This document shows, in pieces, positions 17,261-26,349 of a DNA stretch of 64,000 nt. The position numbers and the translations under genes are program-made. The notes beneath the pieces are model-generated. The model saw nothing but the letters and a program-made list of their open reading frames with translations, searched no databases and was not told the DNA's origin. This stretch comes from Colimorpha_A sp045540115 (lineage in GTDB: Bacteria > Bacillota > Clostridia > Oscillospirales > CAG-272): the NCBI GenBank assembly GCA_045540115.1, contig JAZQGR010000058.1:62001-126000 (forward strand). Reading direction: 5' to 3'. The first letter of the stretch is position 1; each line of letters begins with the position of its first letter.

Positions 17261-20008
17261 TTATTCGTCGTCTCCTTCGTTTCTTCCGCAGCACTTCTTG
17301 TATTTTTTACCGCTTCCGCAGGGGCAGGGATCGTTTCGACCGACCTTTTCGTTCTTCTTATGAACAACGGGCTTTTTCTTGACAGGCTCTCCCGAGCCAA
17401 CAAATCCCTCGTTCTTGACCTTTGCGACCTCGACTCTCTTGATCTCGCGTCGCGGCTGAACCGAAAGGATCATTCTGACTGTGTCCTCCTTGATCTCGGA
17501 GTTCATCATGTCGAACATATCTGCACTTTCAATGCGGTATTCGCTGATCGGGTTTCTTTGAGCATAAGCGTTAAGACCGATACTACCCTTAAGATCGTCC
17601 ATCGCGTCAAGATGCTCCATCCACTTTCTGTCGACGTTCTGAAGGAGAACAACACGCTCGATCTCACGCATATCGCTACCGAACATAGCTTCCTTTTCGG
17701 TGTAAAGCTTTTCGGCTCGATCAATCAGAAGCTGCTCGATATCGGAAGGAACAACGTTTTCAAGGTCGCTATCGCTGTAACGGAAATCGTCATTGCCGGT
17801 AAGAGTACCGAGAAAATACGCGCGGAGCGCGTCGAAATTCCACTCGGAGGGATTTTCGGGGTTGACGTATTCGTCGACCTTCGACTCGATGACCTCCTCG
17901 ATCATTGCGAGGATCTTGTCCTTTACGTCTGCGCCGTCAAGCACCTCGCGGCGCTGGGCGTAGATTATCGTTCTCTGCTGATTCATTACGTCGTCGTAGC
18001 TGAGAACGTGCTTACGGCGAGCAAAGTTGTTACCCTCAAGACGCTTCTGCGCGTCCTCTATCGAATGAGAAAGAATGCCTGCCGATATCGGCTGAGTTTC
18101 CTCAAGACCGAGACGGTCGACCATGCCAATTATTCTTTCGCTGCCGAACAGACGCATAAGATCGTCCTCAAGAGAGAGGAAGAATCGGGATTCACCGGGG
18201 TCACCCTGACGACCCGAACGTCCGCGGAGCTGGTTATCGATGCGTCGGCTTTCGTGACGCTCGGTACCGATAATAAACAGACCTCCCGCCGCCTTGATCT
18301 TTTCTGCCTCGGGCTCGATCTGCTTCTTGTACTTTTCAAAGAGCTCGCGGTATACCTTGCGCGCTTCAAGAACCTCATCTGAAACCGAAAGTGAGGAGCC
18401 GATAGCAAGACCGACGACGTCCTCGTCATAGCCGTTCTTTATCATTTCCTGCTTAGCAAGGAACTCGGGGTTACCTCCGAGCATAATGTCGGTGCCTCGT
18501 CCTGCCATGTTCGTGGAAATCGTTACAGTGCCGTATTTACCCGCATTAGCAACGATCTCGGCTTCCTTTTCGTGATACTTTGCGTTAAGAACGGTATGCT
18601 TTATGCCTTCCTTTTTAAGAAGCTTCGAAAGCTCCTCGGACTTCTCAATTGAAACCGTACCTACGAGTACGGGCTGTCCCTTTTCGTGACACTCGATTAC
18701 CTGATCGACGATAGCGCGGTACTTACCTCTTACGTTCTTGTAAACGACGTCGGGATGGTCCTTTCTTATCATCGGCTTGTTCGTCGGAACCTCTACAACG
18801 TCGAGATAGTAGATCTCCCTGAATTCGGCGTCCTCGGTAAGCGCTGTTCCGGTCATACCCGAGAGCTTCTTATACATACGGAAGTAGTTCTGGAAGGTAA
18901 TCGTCGCAAGCGTCTTGTTTTCCTTCTCGATCTTGACCTTTTCCTTCGCCTCGATTGCCTGATGCAGACCGTCGGAATAACGGCGTCCGGGCATAAGACG
19001 TCCCGTGAAGCTGTCGACGATAATGATTTGTCCGTCCTTGTTGACGTAGTCAACGTCGCGTACCATTGTTCCGTGAGCCTTGATTGCCTGATTTATGTGA
19101 TGTGAAAGCGTCGTATTTTCGGAATCGGAAAGGTTCTCTACGTTAAAGAATTTCTCAGCCTTGAGAACGCCGCTTTCGGTAAGAGTAGCACTCTTTGCCT
19201 TTTCGTCAACAATGTAGTCTGCGTTTATTGTATCGGTCGAGACCTTGTCGTCCATTTCCTTGATTTTGTACTGCTTGAGAGTACGAACAAAAGCGTCTGC
19301 GCGGTCGTAAAGATCGGTCGACTTGTCGCCCTCGCCCGAAATGATAAGGGGGGTTCTTGCCTCATCGATAAGTATAGAGTCGACCTCGTCGACGATTGCG
19401 AATGCGTGACCGCGCTGGCAAAGACGGTCGCGGTAAATGACCATGTTGTCACGAAGATAGTCGAAGCCGAACTCGTTGTTCGTTCCGTAGGTTATATCGG
19501 CATCATAGGCAGCCTTCTTTTCATCCTTCGTCTGATCGCGGATGATAAGTCCCGTGCTGAGTCCGAGGAAGCTGTATACTCGTCCCATTTCCTCAGCGCC
19601 GAGAGCCGCGAGATATTCGTTTACCGTAACGATATGAACACCGTTACCGGCAAGCGCGTTAAGATATGCGGGAAGGGTAGCTACGAGTGTCTTACCTTCA
19701 CCCGTTTTCATTTCTGCAATTCTTCCCTGATGGAGAATAATACCACCCATAAGCTGAACGCGGAAGGGACGCTTTCCGAGAACGCGGTCGTCAGCCTCCC
19801 GGATTACAGCAAACGCGTCGGGTAGAATATCGTCAAGCGTTTCGCCGCCGTTAAGACGCGCCTTGAGAATATCCGTCATCGAGCGAAGCTCGGCGTCGGT
19901 CATTGCCTTGTACTTGTCGGCAAGCGCCTCGATCTTATTTACGATTGGAGTTATCTTCTTTATCTGTCTCTGCGAATAGGTTCCGAAGATAGAATTAAAA
20001 AGTCCCAT
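17261..20008 (-). CDS. secA: Protein translocase motor subunit SecA
   Basis: This 915-residue ATPase drives preproteins through SecYEG. It has the Walker A motif MKTGEGKTLV near residue 100, DEVDSILIDEARTPLIISG for Walker B, the preprotein cross-linking and wing domains, GTVSIEKSE and TNMAGRGTDI in NBD2, and a C-terminal SEC-C zinc motif CPCGSGKKYKKCCG that binds SecB or ribosomes. AAAGGG lies 8 bases before the ATG. A possible TACAAT -10 box lies about 40 bases upstream, with a poor -35 box. It is a single full-length secA with no sign of a second copy nearby. Confidence 0.97.
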   Translation of the reverse strand: MGLFNSIFGTYSQRQIKKITPIVNKIEALADKYKAMTDAELRSMTDILKARLNGGETLDDILPDAFAVIREADDRVLGKRPFRVQLMGGIILHQGRIAEMKTGEGKTLVATLPAYLNALAGNGVHIVTVNEYLAALGAEEMGRVYSFLGLSTGLIIRDQTKDEKKAAYDADITYGTNNEFGFDYLRDNMVIYRDRLCQRGHAFAIVDEVDSILIDEARTPLIISGEGDKSTDLYDRADAFVRTLKQYKIKEMDDKVSTDTINADYIVDEKAKSATLTESGVLKAEKFFNVENLSDSENTTLSHHINQAIKAHGTMVRDVDYVNKDGQIIIVDSFTGRLMPGRRYSDGLHQAIEAKEKVKIEKENKTLATITFQNYFRMYKKLSGMTGTALTEDAEFREIYYLDVVEVPTNKPMIRKDHPDVVYKNVRGKYRAIVDQVIECHEKGQPVLVGTVSIEKSEELSKLLKKEGIKHTVLNAKYHEKEAEIVANAGKYGTVTISTNMAGRGTDIMLGGNPEFLAKQEMIKNGYDEDVVGLAIGSSLSVSDEVLEARKVYRELFEKYKKQIEPEAEKIKAAGGLFIIGTERHESRRIDNQLRGRSGRQGDPGESRFFLSLEDDLMRLFGSERIIGMVDRLGLEETQPISAGILSHSIEDAQKRLEGNNFARRKHVLSYDDVMNQQRTIIYAQRREVLDGADVKDKILAMIEEVIESKVDEYVNPENPSEWNFDALRAYFLGTLTGNDDFRYSDSDLENVVPSDIEQLLIDRAEKLYTEKEAMFGSDMREIERVVLLQNVDRKWMEHLDAMDDLKGSIGLNAYAQRNPISEYRIESADMFDMMNSEIKEDTVRMILSVQPRREIKRVEVAKVKNEGFVGSGEPVKKKPVVHKKNEKVGRNDPCPCGSGKKYKKCCGRNEGDDE

Positions 20009-20106
20009 ATTTATACCCTTTCGATAGGAAATTCAAATATAATTAAATTCATTGTACCATATTTTTCGCAGGATTAAAAGGGGTAATTGTAAATATTTAT
20101 AAATAC

Positions 20107-20135
20107 TTGAAATATATAGAGAAATATAGTATAAT
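20107..20135 (+). promoter_or_regulatory. Sigma-A promoter of trmL
   Basis: TTGAAA (20107-20112) and TATAAT (20130-20135) are 17 bases apart, about 20 bases before the trmL start. Confidence 0.75.
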
Positions 20136-20160
20136 CAAGGTATCAAAAAACGGAGAAACC

Positions 20161-20655
20161 ATGAAAATGAAACTTCATATTTGCCTGATCGAGCCCGAGA
20201 TACCGCAGAACACGGGAAACATTGCCAGAACATGTGCGGTTACGGGTGCATCGCTTCACCTTGTCCGTCCGTTCGGGTTCGAAATAACGAGCGCGAAGCT
20301 CAAAAGAGCGGGACTTGACTATTGGGACAAGCTCGATATAACCTACTACGATTCCTTCGACGAATTTCTGAGCAAGCATAAAAATGACACCCTCTTTTTC
20401 TTTTCTCAGAAGGGAAAAAACTGTTATACCGATATAACCTACCCCGAGGAAGCATATCTCGTTTTCGGCAAGGAATCCTGCGGACTTCCTGAGGATTACC
20501 TACGCACACGTCCCGACGACACGGTCCGTATTCCGATGAGAGCATCGCTTCGATCGCTTAATCTCGGAAACTGTGTTGCGATCGCTGCCTACGAGGTGCT
20601 TCGCCAGGATGGCTTCGAAATGCTGAAAACTGCAGGTATTCTTTCAGAATTATAA
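20161..20655 (+). CDS. trmL: tRNA (cytidine/uridine-34-2'-O)-methyltransferase
   Basis: The 164-residue SPOUT-class enzyme methylates the wobble ribose of certain leucine tRNAs. The N-terminal LIEPEIPQNTGNIARTC, the middle KESCGLPEDYL and the C-terminal IPMRASLRSLNLGNCVAIAAYE form the three SpoU motifs that make the trefoil knot. Its length fits the minimal TrmL/CspR form. The start is the ATG at 20161, 5 bases after CGGAG; the longer in-frame ORF would begin upstream of its own promoter's -10 box. Confidence 0.92.
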   Translation: MKMKLHICLIEPEIPQNTGNIARTCAVTGASLHLVRPFGFEITSAKLKRAGLDYWDKLDITYYDSFDEFLSKHKNDTLFFFSQKGKNCYTDITYPEEAYLVFGKESCGLPEDYLRTRPDDTVRIPMRASLRSLNLGNCVAIAAYEVLRQDGFEMLKTAGILSEL

Positions 20656-20778
20656 AAAATACGCCTGAATTTTTTGTTTATTTACAAGGACGGGCAAAAA
20701 AATCAACAAAGAGGTCACGAAAAGTTTAAAATTTTCTGATATCATATCATTAAACAATAAACTTTTGGGAGAACTCCT

Positions 20779-21072
20779 TTGGCTTCTGATAATAACAATG
20801 TGGAAAAAGCTACCTCCGATTCGTCTTATGGCGGCTCGACGTATCGTCTTTCCTATGACCATGAAGAGAATAAAAAAACCAGAAATAAGCCGAATGCAGT
20901 AAGGGCTTTCGTTGCTGTGACTGTTTCTTTAATACTTCTTTTTGTGTTTGCATACCTTGCGCTTCGTCACTACGATGACGCTATCCAGAAGCTTTATGCG
21001 TCGGAAACTACACCTGACGACGGAAAAACTGCTGCAGGCATTCAGTCAAGCGTAGTAATAATAAGAGATTAA
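20779..21072 (+). CDS. Small membrane protein
   Basis: The 97-residue protein has a hydrophilic 40-residue N-terminus, one membrane helix (about residues 43-62) and a short outer part ending in SSVVIIRD. It begins with TTG at 20779, preceded by GGGAG. I do not recognise a family. The outer tail resembles the first residues of HtrA-type proteases, but a terminator follows the stop directly, so there is no sign that a longer gene was cut here. An inverted repeat (AAGTTTA and TAAACTT, about 20720-20765) lies just upstream. Confidence 0.5.
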   Translation: MASDNNNVEKATSDSSYGGSTYRLSYDHEENKKTRNKPNAVRAFVAVTVSLILLFVFAYLALRHYDDAIQKLYASETTPDDGKTAAGIQSSVVIIRD

Positions 21073-21100
21073 AAACCGAGCCTACCGCTCGGTTTTCTTT
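21072..21100 (+). terminator. Terminator after the small membrane protein gene
   Basis: AAAACCGAGC and GCTCGGTTTT (21072-21081 with 21087-21096) form a 10-bp stem with a 5-base loop and a T-rich tail. Confidence 0.85.
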
Positions 21101-21164
21101 ATGCAAAAAAGAAGGACAGCATCTTTAGTAGTTTGACCTTGTGATAATCTCAAAATACAATGAA

Positions 21165-21230
21165 ATTAATTTGCTTTGCAAATTAGTGATTTACGACTCG
21201 TGTTATATGAAATAGGCTTCGCCTATGAAA
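21165..21230. repeat. Intergenic pair of mini-hairpins
   Basis: Two short perfect palindromes lie 27 bases apart: AATTTGC-TTT-GCAAATT (21168-21184) and ATAGGC-TTC-GCCTAT (21212-21226). On the minus strand the second has a GCGAAGC core. There is no ORF here. The form suggests a dispersed non-coding repeat, but no second copy is in the window. Confidence 0.3.
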
Positions 21231-21256
21231 TACTTTCTTCGAAAAAGCTAATGAAC

Positions 21257-21292
21257 AAAATGATCCGCTGCAAAAAGCAACGGATCATTTTT
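21257..21292 (-). terminator. Terminator after PEPCK
   Basis: A 15-bp stem with one mismatch (21257-21271 with 21277-21291) and an AAAAA loop lies just after the PEPCK stop on the minus strand. Confidence 0.75.
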
Positions 21293-21308
21293 ATATGAGC
21301 AATATTTA

Positions 21309-23096
21309 TTAGCCGAGTCTCTTTTCGAGTGCTTCAAGCTCATCGTACATGGTAGCGGGAACGTGATCGCCGATGAGGGCGTAGAACTCCTTGATGTTCT
21401 CGACGTCTTCCTTCCAGGAAGCGGTATCAACTGAGAGAAGCTCCTTGATGGTGTCGAGAGTAACGTCATTAAGACCCTCAATGTTGATGTCTTCAGCATT
21501 CGGAACGTAACCGATAGCAGTCTCGACAGCGTCAACCTTGCCCTCGCAACGGTCGAGGATCCAGAGAAGGACACGGAGATTGTCGCCGAATCCGGGCCAA
21601 ATGAAGTGACCTTCGTCATCTGTACGGAACCAGTTGACGTGGAAGATTGCGGGAGGATTGGGGATATTCTTGCCCATATCAAGCCAATGCTGGAAGTAGT
21701 CGCCCATATTGTATCCGACGAAGGGACGCATAGCCATCGGGTCGCGGCGAACTACGCCGACTGCGCCGGAAGCAGCTGCGGTAGTCTCGGAAGCCATAAT
21801 GGAGCCGACGAAGGAGCCGTGCTGCCAGTTAAAGGACTGATATACGAGGGGAGCGGTCTTCGCACGGCGTCCGCCGAATACTATAGCGGAAACGGGAACA
21901 CCCTTGAGAGAGTTGAACTCGCTCGAGATGCAAGGACAGTTCTGAGCAAGAGCGGTGAAGCGTGAGTTGGGATGAGCGCCGCAGGTTGACTTATCCTTCT
22001 TGTCGTACTTGGTGCAGTCCCAAGGATTGCCCTTCCAGTCAATAGCATCACCGGGTGCGGGAGGATTGTCGTTAAGACCTTCCCACCAAACGGTGTTGTT
22101 CTTGGTGTCGTGAACTACGTTCGTGAAGATGGTATCTCTCATGCAGGTAGCGAGAGCATTGGGGTTAGACTTATTGTTAGTTCCGGGAGCAACACCGAAG
22201 AAGCCGTTCTCAGGGTTAACAGCATAAAGGCGACCGTCTTCCTTATTGACGCGAAGCCAAGCGATATCATCGCCTACGCACCATACCTTGTAGCCCTTAT
22301 CTGCGAGCATCTTGGGGGGAATGAGCATTGCGAGGTTGGTCTTACCGCAAGCAGAGGGGAAAGCAGCGGTGACGTACTTGATCTCGCCGTTAGGATACTC
22401 AACTCCGAGGATGAGCATGTGCTCAGCCATCCAGCCTTCTTTACGTCCGAGGTAGGAAGCGATACGAAGAGCGAAGCACTTCTTTCCGAGAAGAACGTTT
22501 CCGCCGTAGCCGGAGTTAACGGACATGATGGTATTATCCTGAGGGAAGTGAGTGATATAACGGTTTTCCTCGTCGATATCAGCTCTTGCGTGGAGTCCCT
22601 TGATATAGTCAGCGCTGTCGCCGAGAGCTTCAAGAACGTTAACACCAACGCGAGTCATTATAAGCATATTGAGAACAACGTAGATAGAGTCGGTAAGCTC
22701 GATACCGTATTTTGCAAAGTCAGAACCGACAACGCCCATGGAGTAAGGAATAACGTACATGGTACGTCCGTTCATGGAACCGATGTAAAGCTTGTAGAGC
22801 TTAGCGTACATCTCGGATGGCTCCATCCAGTTATTGATGTTGCCTGCCTCTTCCTTGGTGGGAGTGCAGATGAAGGTGCGGCCTTCAACGCGGGCAACGT
22901 CGTTTACTGCGGTGCGGTGGAGGTAGCAGTTGGGAAGAAGCTCGGGGTTGAGCTTGGTGAGCTCACCGGTAGAGCATGCCTCAGCGCGAAGCGCCTCTGC
23001 CTGTTCCTCTGTGCCGTCGATCCAGACTATCTTGTCGGGCTGAGTCATAGCGGCCATTTCGTCGATCCAACTTAAAACGTGAACATTCTTAGTCAT
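21309..23096 (-). CDS. pckG: Phosphoenolpyruvate carboxykinase (GTP)
   Basis: This 595-residue enzyme interconverts oxaloacetate and PEP with GTP/GDP. The kinase loop FPSACGKTNLAM (about residues 244-255), the HAR and GKKCFALRIAS segments and the C-terminal CEGK region match the GTP family, whose usual length is about 600. The ATG at 23096 follows AAAGGAG by 9 bases. A TATAAT box lies at 23185-23190 (minus strand) with a weak -35 region. In a fermentative Clostridia cell it probably works in the PEP-carboxylating direction, but that is inference. Confidence 0.96.
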   Translation of the reverse strand: MTKNVHVLSWIDEMAAMTQPDKIVWIDGTEEQAEALRAEACSTGELTKLNPELLPNCYLHRTAVNDVARVEGRTFICTPTKEEAGNINNWMEPSEMYAKLYKLYIGSMNGRTMYVIPYSMGVVGSDFAKYGIELTDSIYVVLNMLIMTRVGVNVLEALGDSADYIKGLHARADIDEENRYITHFPQDNTIMSVNSGYGGNVLLGKKCFALRIASYLGRKEGWMAEHMLILGVEYPNGEIKYVTAAFPSACGKTNLAMLIPPKMLADKGYKVWCVGDDIAWLRVNKEDGRLYAVNPENGFFGVAPGTNNKSNPNALATCMRDTIFTNVVHDTKNNTVWWEGLNDNPPAPGDAIDWKGNPWDCTKYDKKDKSTCGAHPNSRFTALAQNCPCISSEFNSLKGVPVSAIVFGGRRAKTAPLVYQSFNWQHGSFVGSIMASETTAAASGAVGVVRRDPMAMRPFVGYNMGDYFQHWLDMGKNIPNPPAIFHVNWFRTDDEGHFIWPGFGDNLRVLLWILDRCEGKVDAVETAIGYVPNAEDINIEGLNDVTLDTIKELLSVDTASWKEDVENIKEFYALIGDHVPATMYDELEALEKRLG

Positions 23097-23272
23097 TTGA
23101 GTTGTCTCCTTTATGGTATTGATAAATTTTTTTCTAATTTGTTTGGCGTGGGAAAGGATGGATTTACCATCGTCCCCCATCCTAATTATACACTTATTTC
23201 GGCTTAAATGGTTAATGAATTGTTAATTTAATGGAATTAATTACATTAATTCATTAAAAAAATTCAATTCCT

Positions 23273-23301
23273 TTGACAATATCGGTTATTGATGGTATAA
23301 T
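23273..23301 (+). promoter_or_regulatory. Sigma-A promoter of the beta-helix surface protein gene
   Basis: Perfect consensus TTGACA (23273-23278) and TATAAT (23296-23301), 17 bases apart, 26 bases before the start codon. Confidence 0.9.
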
Positions 23302-23327
23302 GTATTCACGATCAATCGGAGGTTTAT

Positions 23328-24908
23328 ATGCTTAAGAAATTTTTATCGGTACTTTTCGTATCGCTTTTAATTATATCGGTGCTTCCAAATTCTGTTTTTG
23401 CAAATGGCAATAAGACTGTTTCCGGGACGGTCGCTCCGGGAGGGACGGTAACAACGCACGAGGAGCTTCTTACCGCGCTCGGCGAAAACTCCGCTTCCTA
23501 TGATGACGGAGTGATTACTCTTGTGCGCGACATCGTTCTTGAATCAAGTGTAAAAATCACGGCGGGAAGCTACGTTATCGTCGGTGAAGGAGCGAGCATC
23601 AAGGGAAGCTTTGACGGCGACCTATTTATTCTTAGCGGAGAAGGAACAGCTCTCACTCTTGGTGATCAGACTGAAATCGAAAACGATCAGGATCTTATCG
23701 TAGACGGCGGTAACACTGTACGCAACGGAAGTATTATCAAGATCGAAAAAGGCGCAAAGCTCGAAACCTATAATTCCGTTATAATCAAGAACGCCGCGAC
23801 CTCTCGGTCGGGCGCGGCGGTATACAACGAGGGCGAATTTATAATGTACGGCGGCGAGATAGAAGGCTGCCGCGCTTCTTCGTCGGGCGGCGCAATATAC
23901 AGCACAGGAACCCTTACGCTCGGAGCGGGAGAAATAAGAAGCTGCTCGGCAAACGATGGCGGAGCAGTCTTTGCGGAAGGAAAAACAAACGTCATTGCGG
24001 CGATAATAACAGCGTGCAAGGCAACGAACGGCGGCGCGATCTATAATATGGGCGAGCTGAAGTATCTTTCAGCGTCGATAACCGAATGCTCGGCAATTAA
24101 GGGTGGCGCGATATACAATAGCGGCAAAGCTGTGATAAGCGGCGGTACAATAAACAAAAACGTCTCCGAAAACGGTGATGGCGGCGGAGTGTACAATTCT
24201 TCCGAGCTTGAGCTTTCGGGCTCCGTTCTTCGTGAAAACTCCGCAAAAAACGGAGGCAACATCTATAACTGCGGTAACACCGTGACGGGTGAGAATTTTA
24301 TTCTCACGAGTGGAACTGCAACCGAAAAGGGCGGCAACGTTTATAATGACGGACTTGGTATCTTTACGCAGAAATCGGGTGCGATCAACCTTGGTAAAGC
24401 AGTTTACGGTGGCGGAGTTTATAATCTCGGAACCTATAATCTCAGTATCGGCGGTCTTTATTCAAACAAGGCGACGGCGGGTCAGGGCGTTCTTAATCAC
24501 GGAAAGCTTATCCTTTCCAATCTCGGATACTGCGAGAAGGGAGACGATATTTTCGTTGTTCTTACAGAGGATGATAAGCACGTGATAATAGTAGCGGAAA
24601 ATTGGAGCTACAAGCAAAAGCCCGTTTCGGTCTCCTGCGGAATATATGATAACGGCGCATACTCATATTCACATTCTCTCGGCGACAAGCTTCTTGATAT
24701 TAAGGGAAATATAAACGCGGGTAAGCGCTTCATGCTTCACGTGTCCGATACGGGACTCGTTATAGGTAATGATGGTTCGCTCGTTAAGGCTCCGACCCCC
24801 ATATCAAAAACACTTGCGACTGTTATCTGTGCCATTCTTGCGTATCCGCTTGTGACTGCGGGAATCGTGATCGTGATAAGGCATTTCGATAAAAAGAAGC
24901 TTGCATAA
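23328..24908 (+). CDS. Membrane-anchored surface protein with right-handed beta-helix repeats
   Basis: The 526-residue protein has a Sec signal peptide (residues 1-25, cut near VFA-NG), then about twelve repeats of a GGAIYN-type unit (GGAIYST, GGAVFAE, GGAIYNM, GGAIYNS, GGGVYNS, GGNIYNC) between about residues 160 and 380. This pattern forms a right-handed beta-helix as in polymorphic outer-membrane-type adhesins. A C-terminal membrane helix (about 497-518) and HFDKKKLA tail anchor it. The start is well supported by GGAGG. It may bind host or dietary glycans; no catalytic residues are evident. Confidence 0.82.
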   Translation: MLKKFLSVLFVSLLIISVLPNSVFANGNKTVSGTVAPGGTVTTHEELLTALGENSASYDDGVITLVRDIVLESSVKITAGSYVIVGEGASIKGSFDGDLFILSGEGTALTLGDQTEIENDQDLIVDGGNTVRNGSIIKIEKGAKLETYNSVIIKNAATSRSGAAVYNEGEFIMYGGEIEGCRASSSGGAIYSTGTLTLGAGEIRSCSANDGGAVFAEGKTNVIAAIITACKATNGGAIYNMGELKYLSASITECSAIKGGAIYNSGKAVISGGTINKNVSENGDGGGVYNSSELELSGSVLRENSAKNGGNIYNCGNTVTGENFILTSGTATEKGGNVYNDGLGIFTQKSGAINLGKAVYGGGVYNLGTYNLSIGGLYSNKATAGQGVLNHGKLILSNLGYCEKGDDIFVVLTEDDKHVIIVAENWSYKQKPVSVSCGIYDNGAYSYSHSLGDKLLDIKGNINAGKRFMLHVSDTGLVIGNDGSLVKAPTPISKTLATVICAILAYPLVTAGIVIVIRHFDKKKLA

Positions 24909-24917
24909 GCAAGCTTC
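24891..24917 (-). terminator. Terminator of the second DUF6106-like gene, embedded in the neighbouring CDS
   Basis: GAAGCTTGC and GCAAGCTTC (24896-24904 with 24909-24917) form a 9-bp stem followed on the minus strand by TTTTTATC. It overlaps the last codons of the convergent surface-protein gene. Confidence 0.75.
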
Positions 24918-25455
24918 AGACTCTGGTATTTGTAACAACCGTATTTTTGTTGTAATAGTTAAAAAGGCGTACGGTCTTTGATATTCCCTCAATGAAAACG
25001 AGGGTGCCGTTTACCGATATCGCGTAAACGTCGGATGCCGACATGCTCGAAACAGCTTCAATTCTTGAAGCAGGAGAAAGACTGTCGATCTTTTCCTTGT
25101 ATTCACCGTCATACGGCAGGATCAATGAAGCTTCGGATAGCTTAAAGCGAATAAGCTCCTTTTTGTACCTGTCGCTGTTGATTTGTGTCAGAACAAAGGT
25201 GCCGCCTGCAATACTGTAATTATATTCGGTATTGAAATAGCGGTCGTAAACGCCCTTTTTGACAAGGAACATCGCTGTCGGCGAAAGCGGTACGTACCAG
25301 ATGACCGCGCCCGCTCCGATGATAAGGAGCATTATAACGAGGACAAGTATGAAAAAAGCGACAAAGCCGATTATTGCAAAAAATCGGTTTCGTCTGTATT
25401 TGCCCTCACGCTTTTTAGTCACCGTATGCTCGGCGAAGTGTACTGTATCATTCAT
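24916..25455 (-). CDS. DUF6106-like membrane protein, second copy
   Basis: The 179-residue protein has a basic N-terminus, two membrane helices (about residues 26-66) and a cytoplasmic domain with NTEYNYSIAGGTFVLTQI and a KKELIRFKLSEASLILPY segment. The same order is found in the protein at 13129-13677, so the two are paralogues. The start has GAGGT upstream and a perfect consensus promoter. It converges on the surface-protein gene and overlaps its terminator. Function unknown. Confidence 0.5.
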   Translation of the reverse strand: MNDTVHFAEHTVTKKREGKYRRNRFFAIIGFVAFFILVLVIMLLIIGAGAVIWYVPLSPTAMFLVKKGVYDRYFNTEYNYSIAGGTFVLTQINSDRYKKELIRFKLSEASLILPYDGEYKEKIDSLSPASRIEAVSSMSASDVYAISVNGTLVFIEGISKTVRLFNYYNKNTVVTNTRV

Positions 25456-25482
25456 TTTCTGACCTCGTCACATTTTTAAATC

Positions 25483-25511
25483 ATTATAGCATTGTAAAAC
25501 GTAACTGTCAA
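25483..25511 (-). promoter_or_regulatory. Consensus sigma-A promoter of the second DUF6106-like gene
   Basis: TTGACA (25506-25511) and TATAAT (25483-25488) on the minus strand are 17 bases apart. The -35 box abuts the SD of the divergent RNA methyltransferase gene. Confidence 0.9.
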
Positions 25512-25523
25512 GGCGGACAACCA

Positions 25524-26297
25524 ATGAAGAAGGAATATTCAAGATTCAGTGAAAGTAATTTATTTGAGGGAATAGTGTCGCTCAGAACGCTTATTTCCGC
25601 GTCGGGAGGCTCAAACGACCGACTGATAAAGACTGTATATTATTCGACCGACCGCGCAAAAAAAGAAAAGAAGGAGCTTTCCTGGCTTTCTCACAGAGCA
25701 GAAGAGCTTGGCTTTGATATCAGGATTACCGAGCCTGCCCTGATCGACGAAATGGCAACGGGCAACACTCATGGCGGTATTATCGCTGAATGTACCGACA
25801 GAACGCTGCTTACGACCGATCCCGAAAACGTCAAGGATAACGGCTTTTACGTTATGATCGAGGGGATCGAGGATCCATATAATTTCGGTTACGCCCTTCG
25901 TTCGCTTTATGCGGCGGGAGCTGACGGCGTTATCCTCGGCAAGCGGAATTGGATGAGCGCCGCGGGTGTAGTCTGCCGTGCTTCGGCAGGCGCATCGGAG
26001 CTTATCGAAGTATATTCCGACGAATCCTTTGAAAACGCTGTCGATGTCTTCAAAGGCAAGGGGTACAAGGTCGTTTGCGCGGATATTGAGGATTCCGTGC
26101 CGATTCACGAAGCGGATCTAACCAGACCGATACTTCTTGTCATCGGTGGTGAAAAGCGCGGTATTTCGCGCTCGATACTCGAAAAAGCCGACAGTATCGT
26201 CCGCATTGACTACGGACGCGATTTTGACGCGTCGCTTTCGGCCGCATCGGCAGCAACAGTTATCGGCTTTGAGGTTTTACGTCAGAAAAACTATTGA
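25524..26297 (+). CDS. TrmH/RlmB-family RNA 2'-O-methyltransferase
   Basis: The 257-residue SPOUT methyltransferase should modify a ribose in rRNA or tRNA. The three SpoU motifs are visible: GIEDPYNFGYALRSLYAAG, VIGGEKRGISRSIL and the C-terminal DASLSAASAATVIGFEVLRQ. An N-terminal L30e-like substrate-binding part (about residues 1-95) is present, as in RlmB. The start at 25524 has AGGCGG upstream. Which nucleotide it modifies cannot be told from sequence. Confidence 0.85.
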   Translation: MKKEYSRFSESNLFEGIVSLRTLISASGGSNDRLIKTVYYSTDRAKKEKKELSWLSHRAEELGFDIRITEPALIDEMATGNTHGGIIAECTDRTLLTTDPENVKDNGFYVMIEGIEDPYNFGYALRSLYAAGADGVILGKRNWMSAAGVVCRASAGASELIEVYSDESFENAVDVFKGKGYKVVCADIEDSVPIHEADLTRPILLVIGGEKRGISRSILEKADSIVRIDYGRDFDASLSAASAATVIGFEVLRQKNY

Positions 26298-26349
26298 TTT
26301 TTTACTCCAAACGGAGTATGATATATTTATCAAAATTTCGGAGGAAGAT

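Noticed and set aside
20779..21072. The idea that this gene is a truncated HtrA-type protease
   Set aside because: The resemblance rests on a few residues at the C-terminus, and a terminator follows the stop codon directly, so it appears to be a complete short gene.
21102..21137. An 11-codon ORF after the small membrane protein gene terminator
   Set aside because: It has no SD with proper spacing and no conservation evidence.
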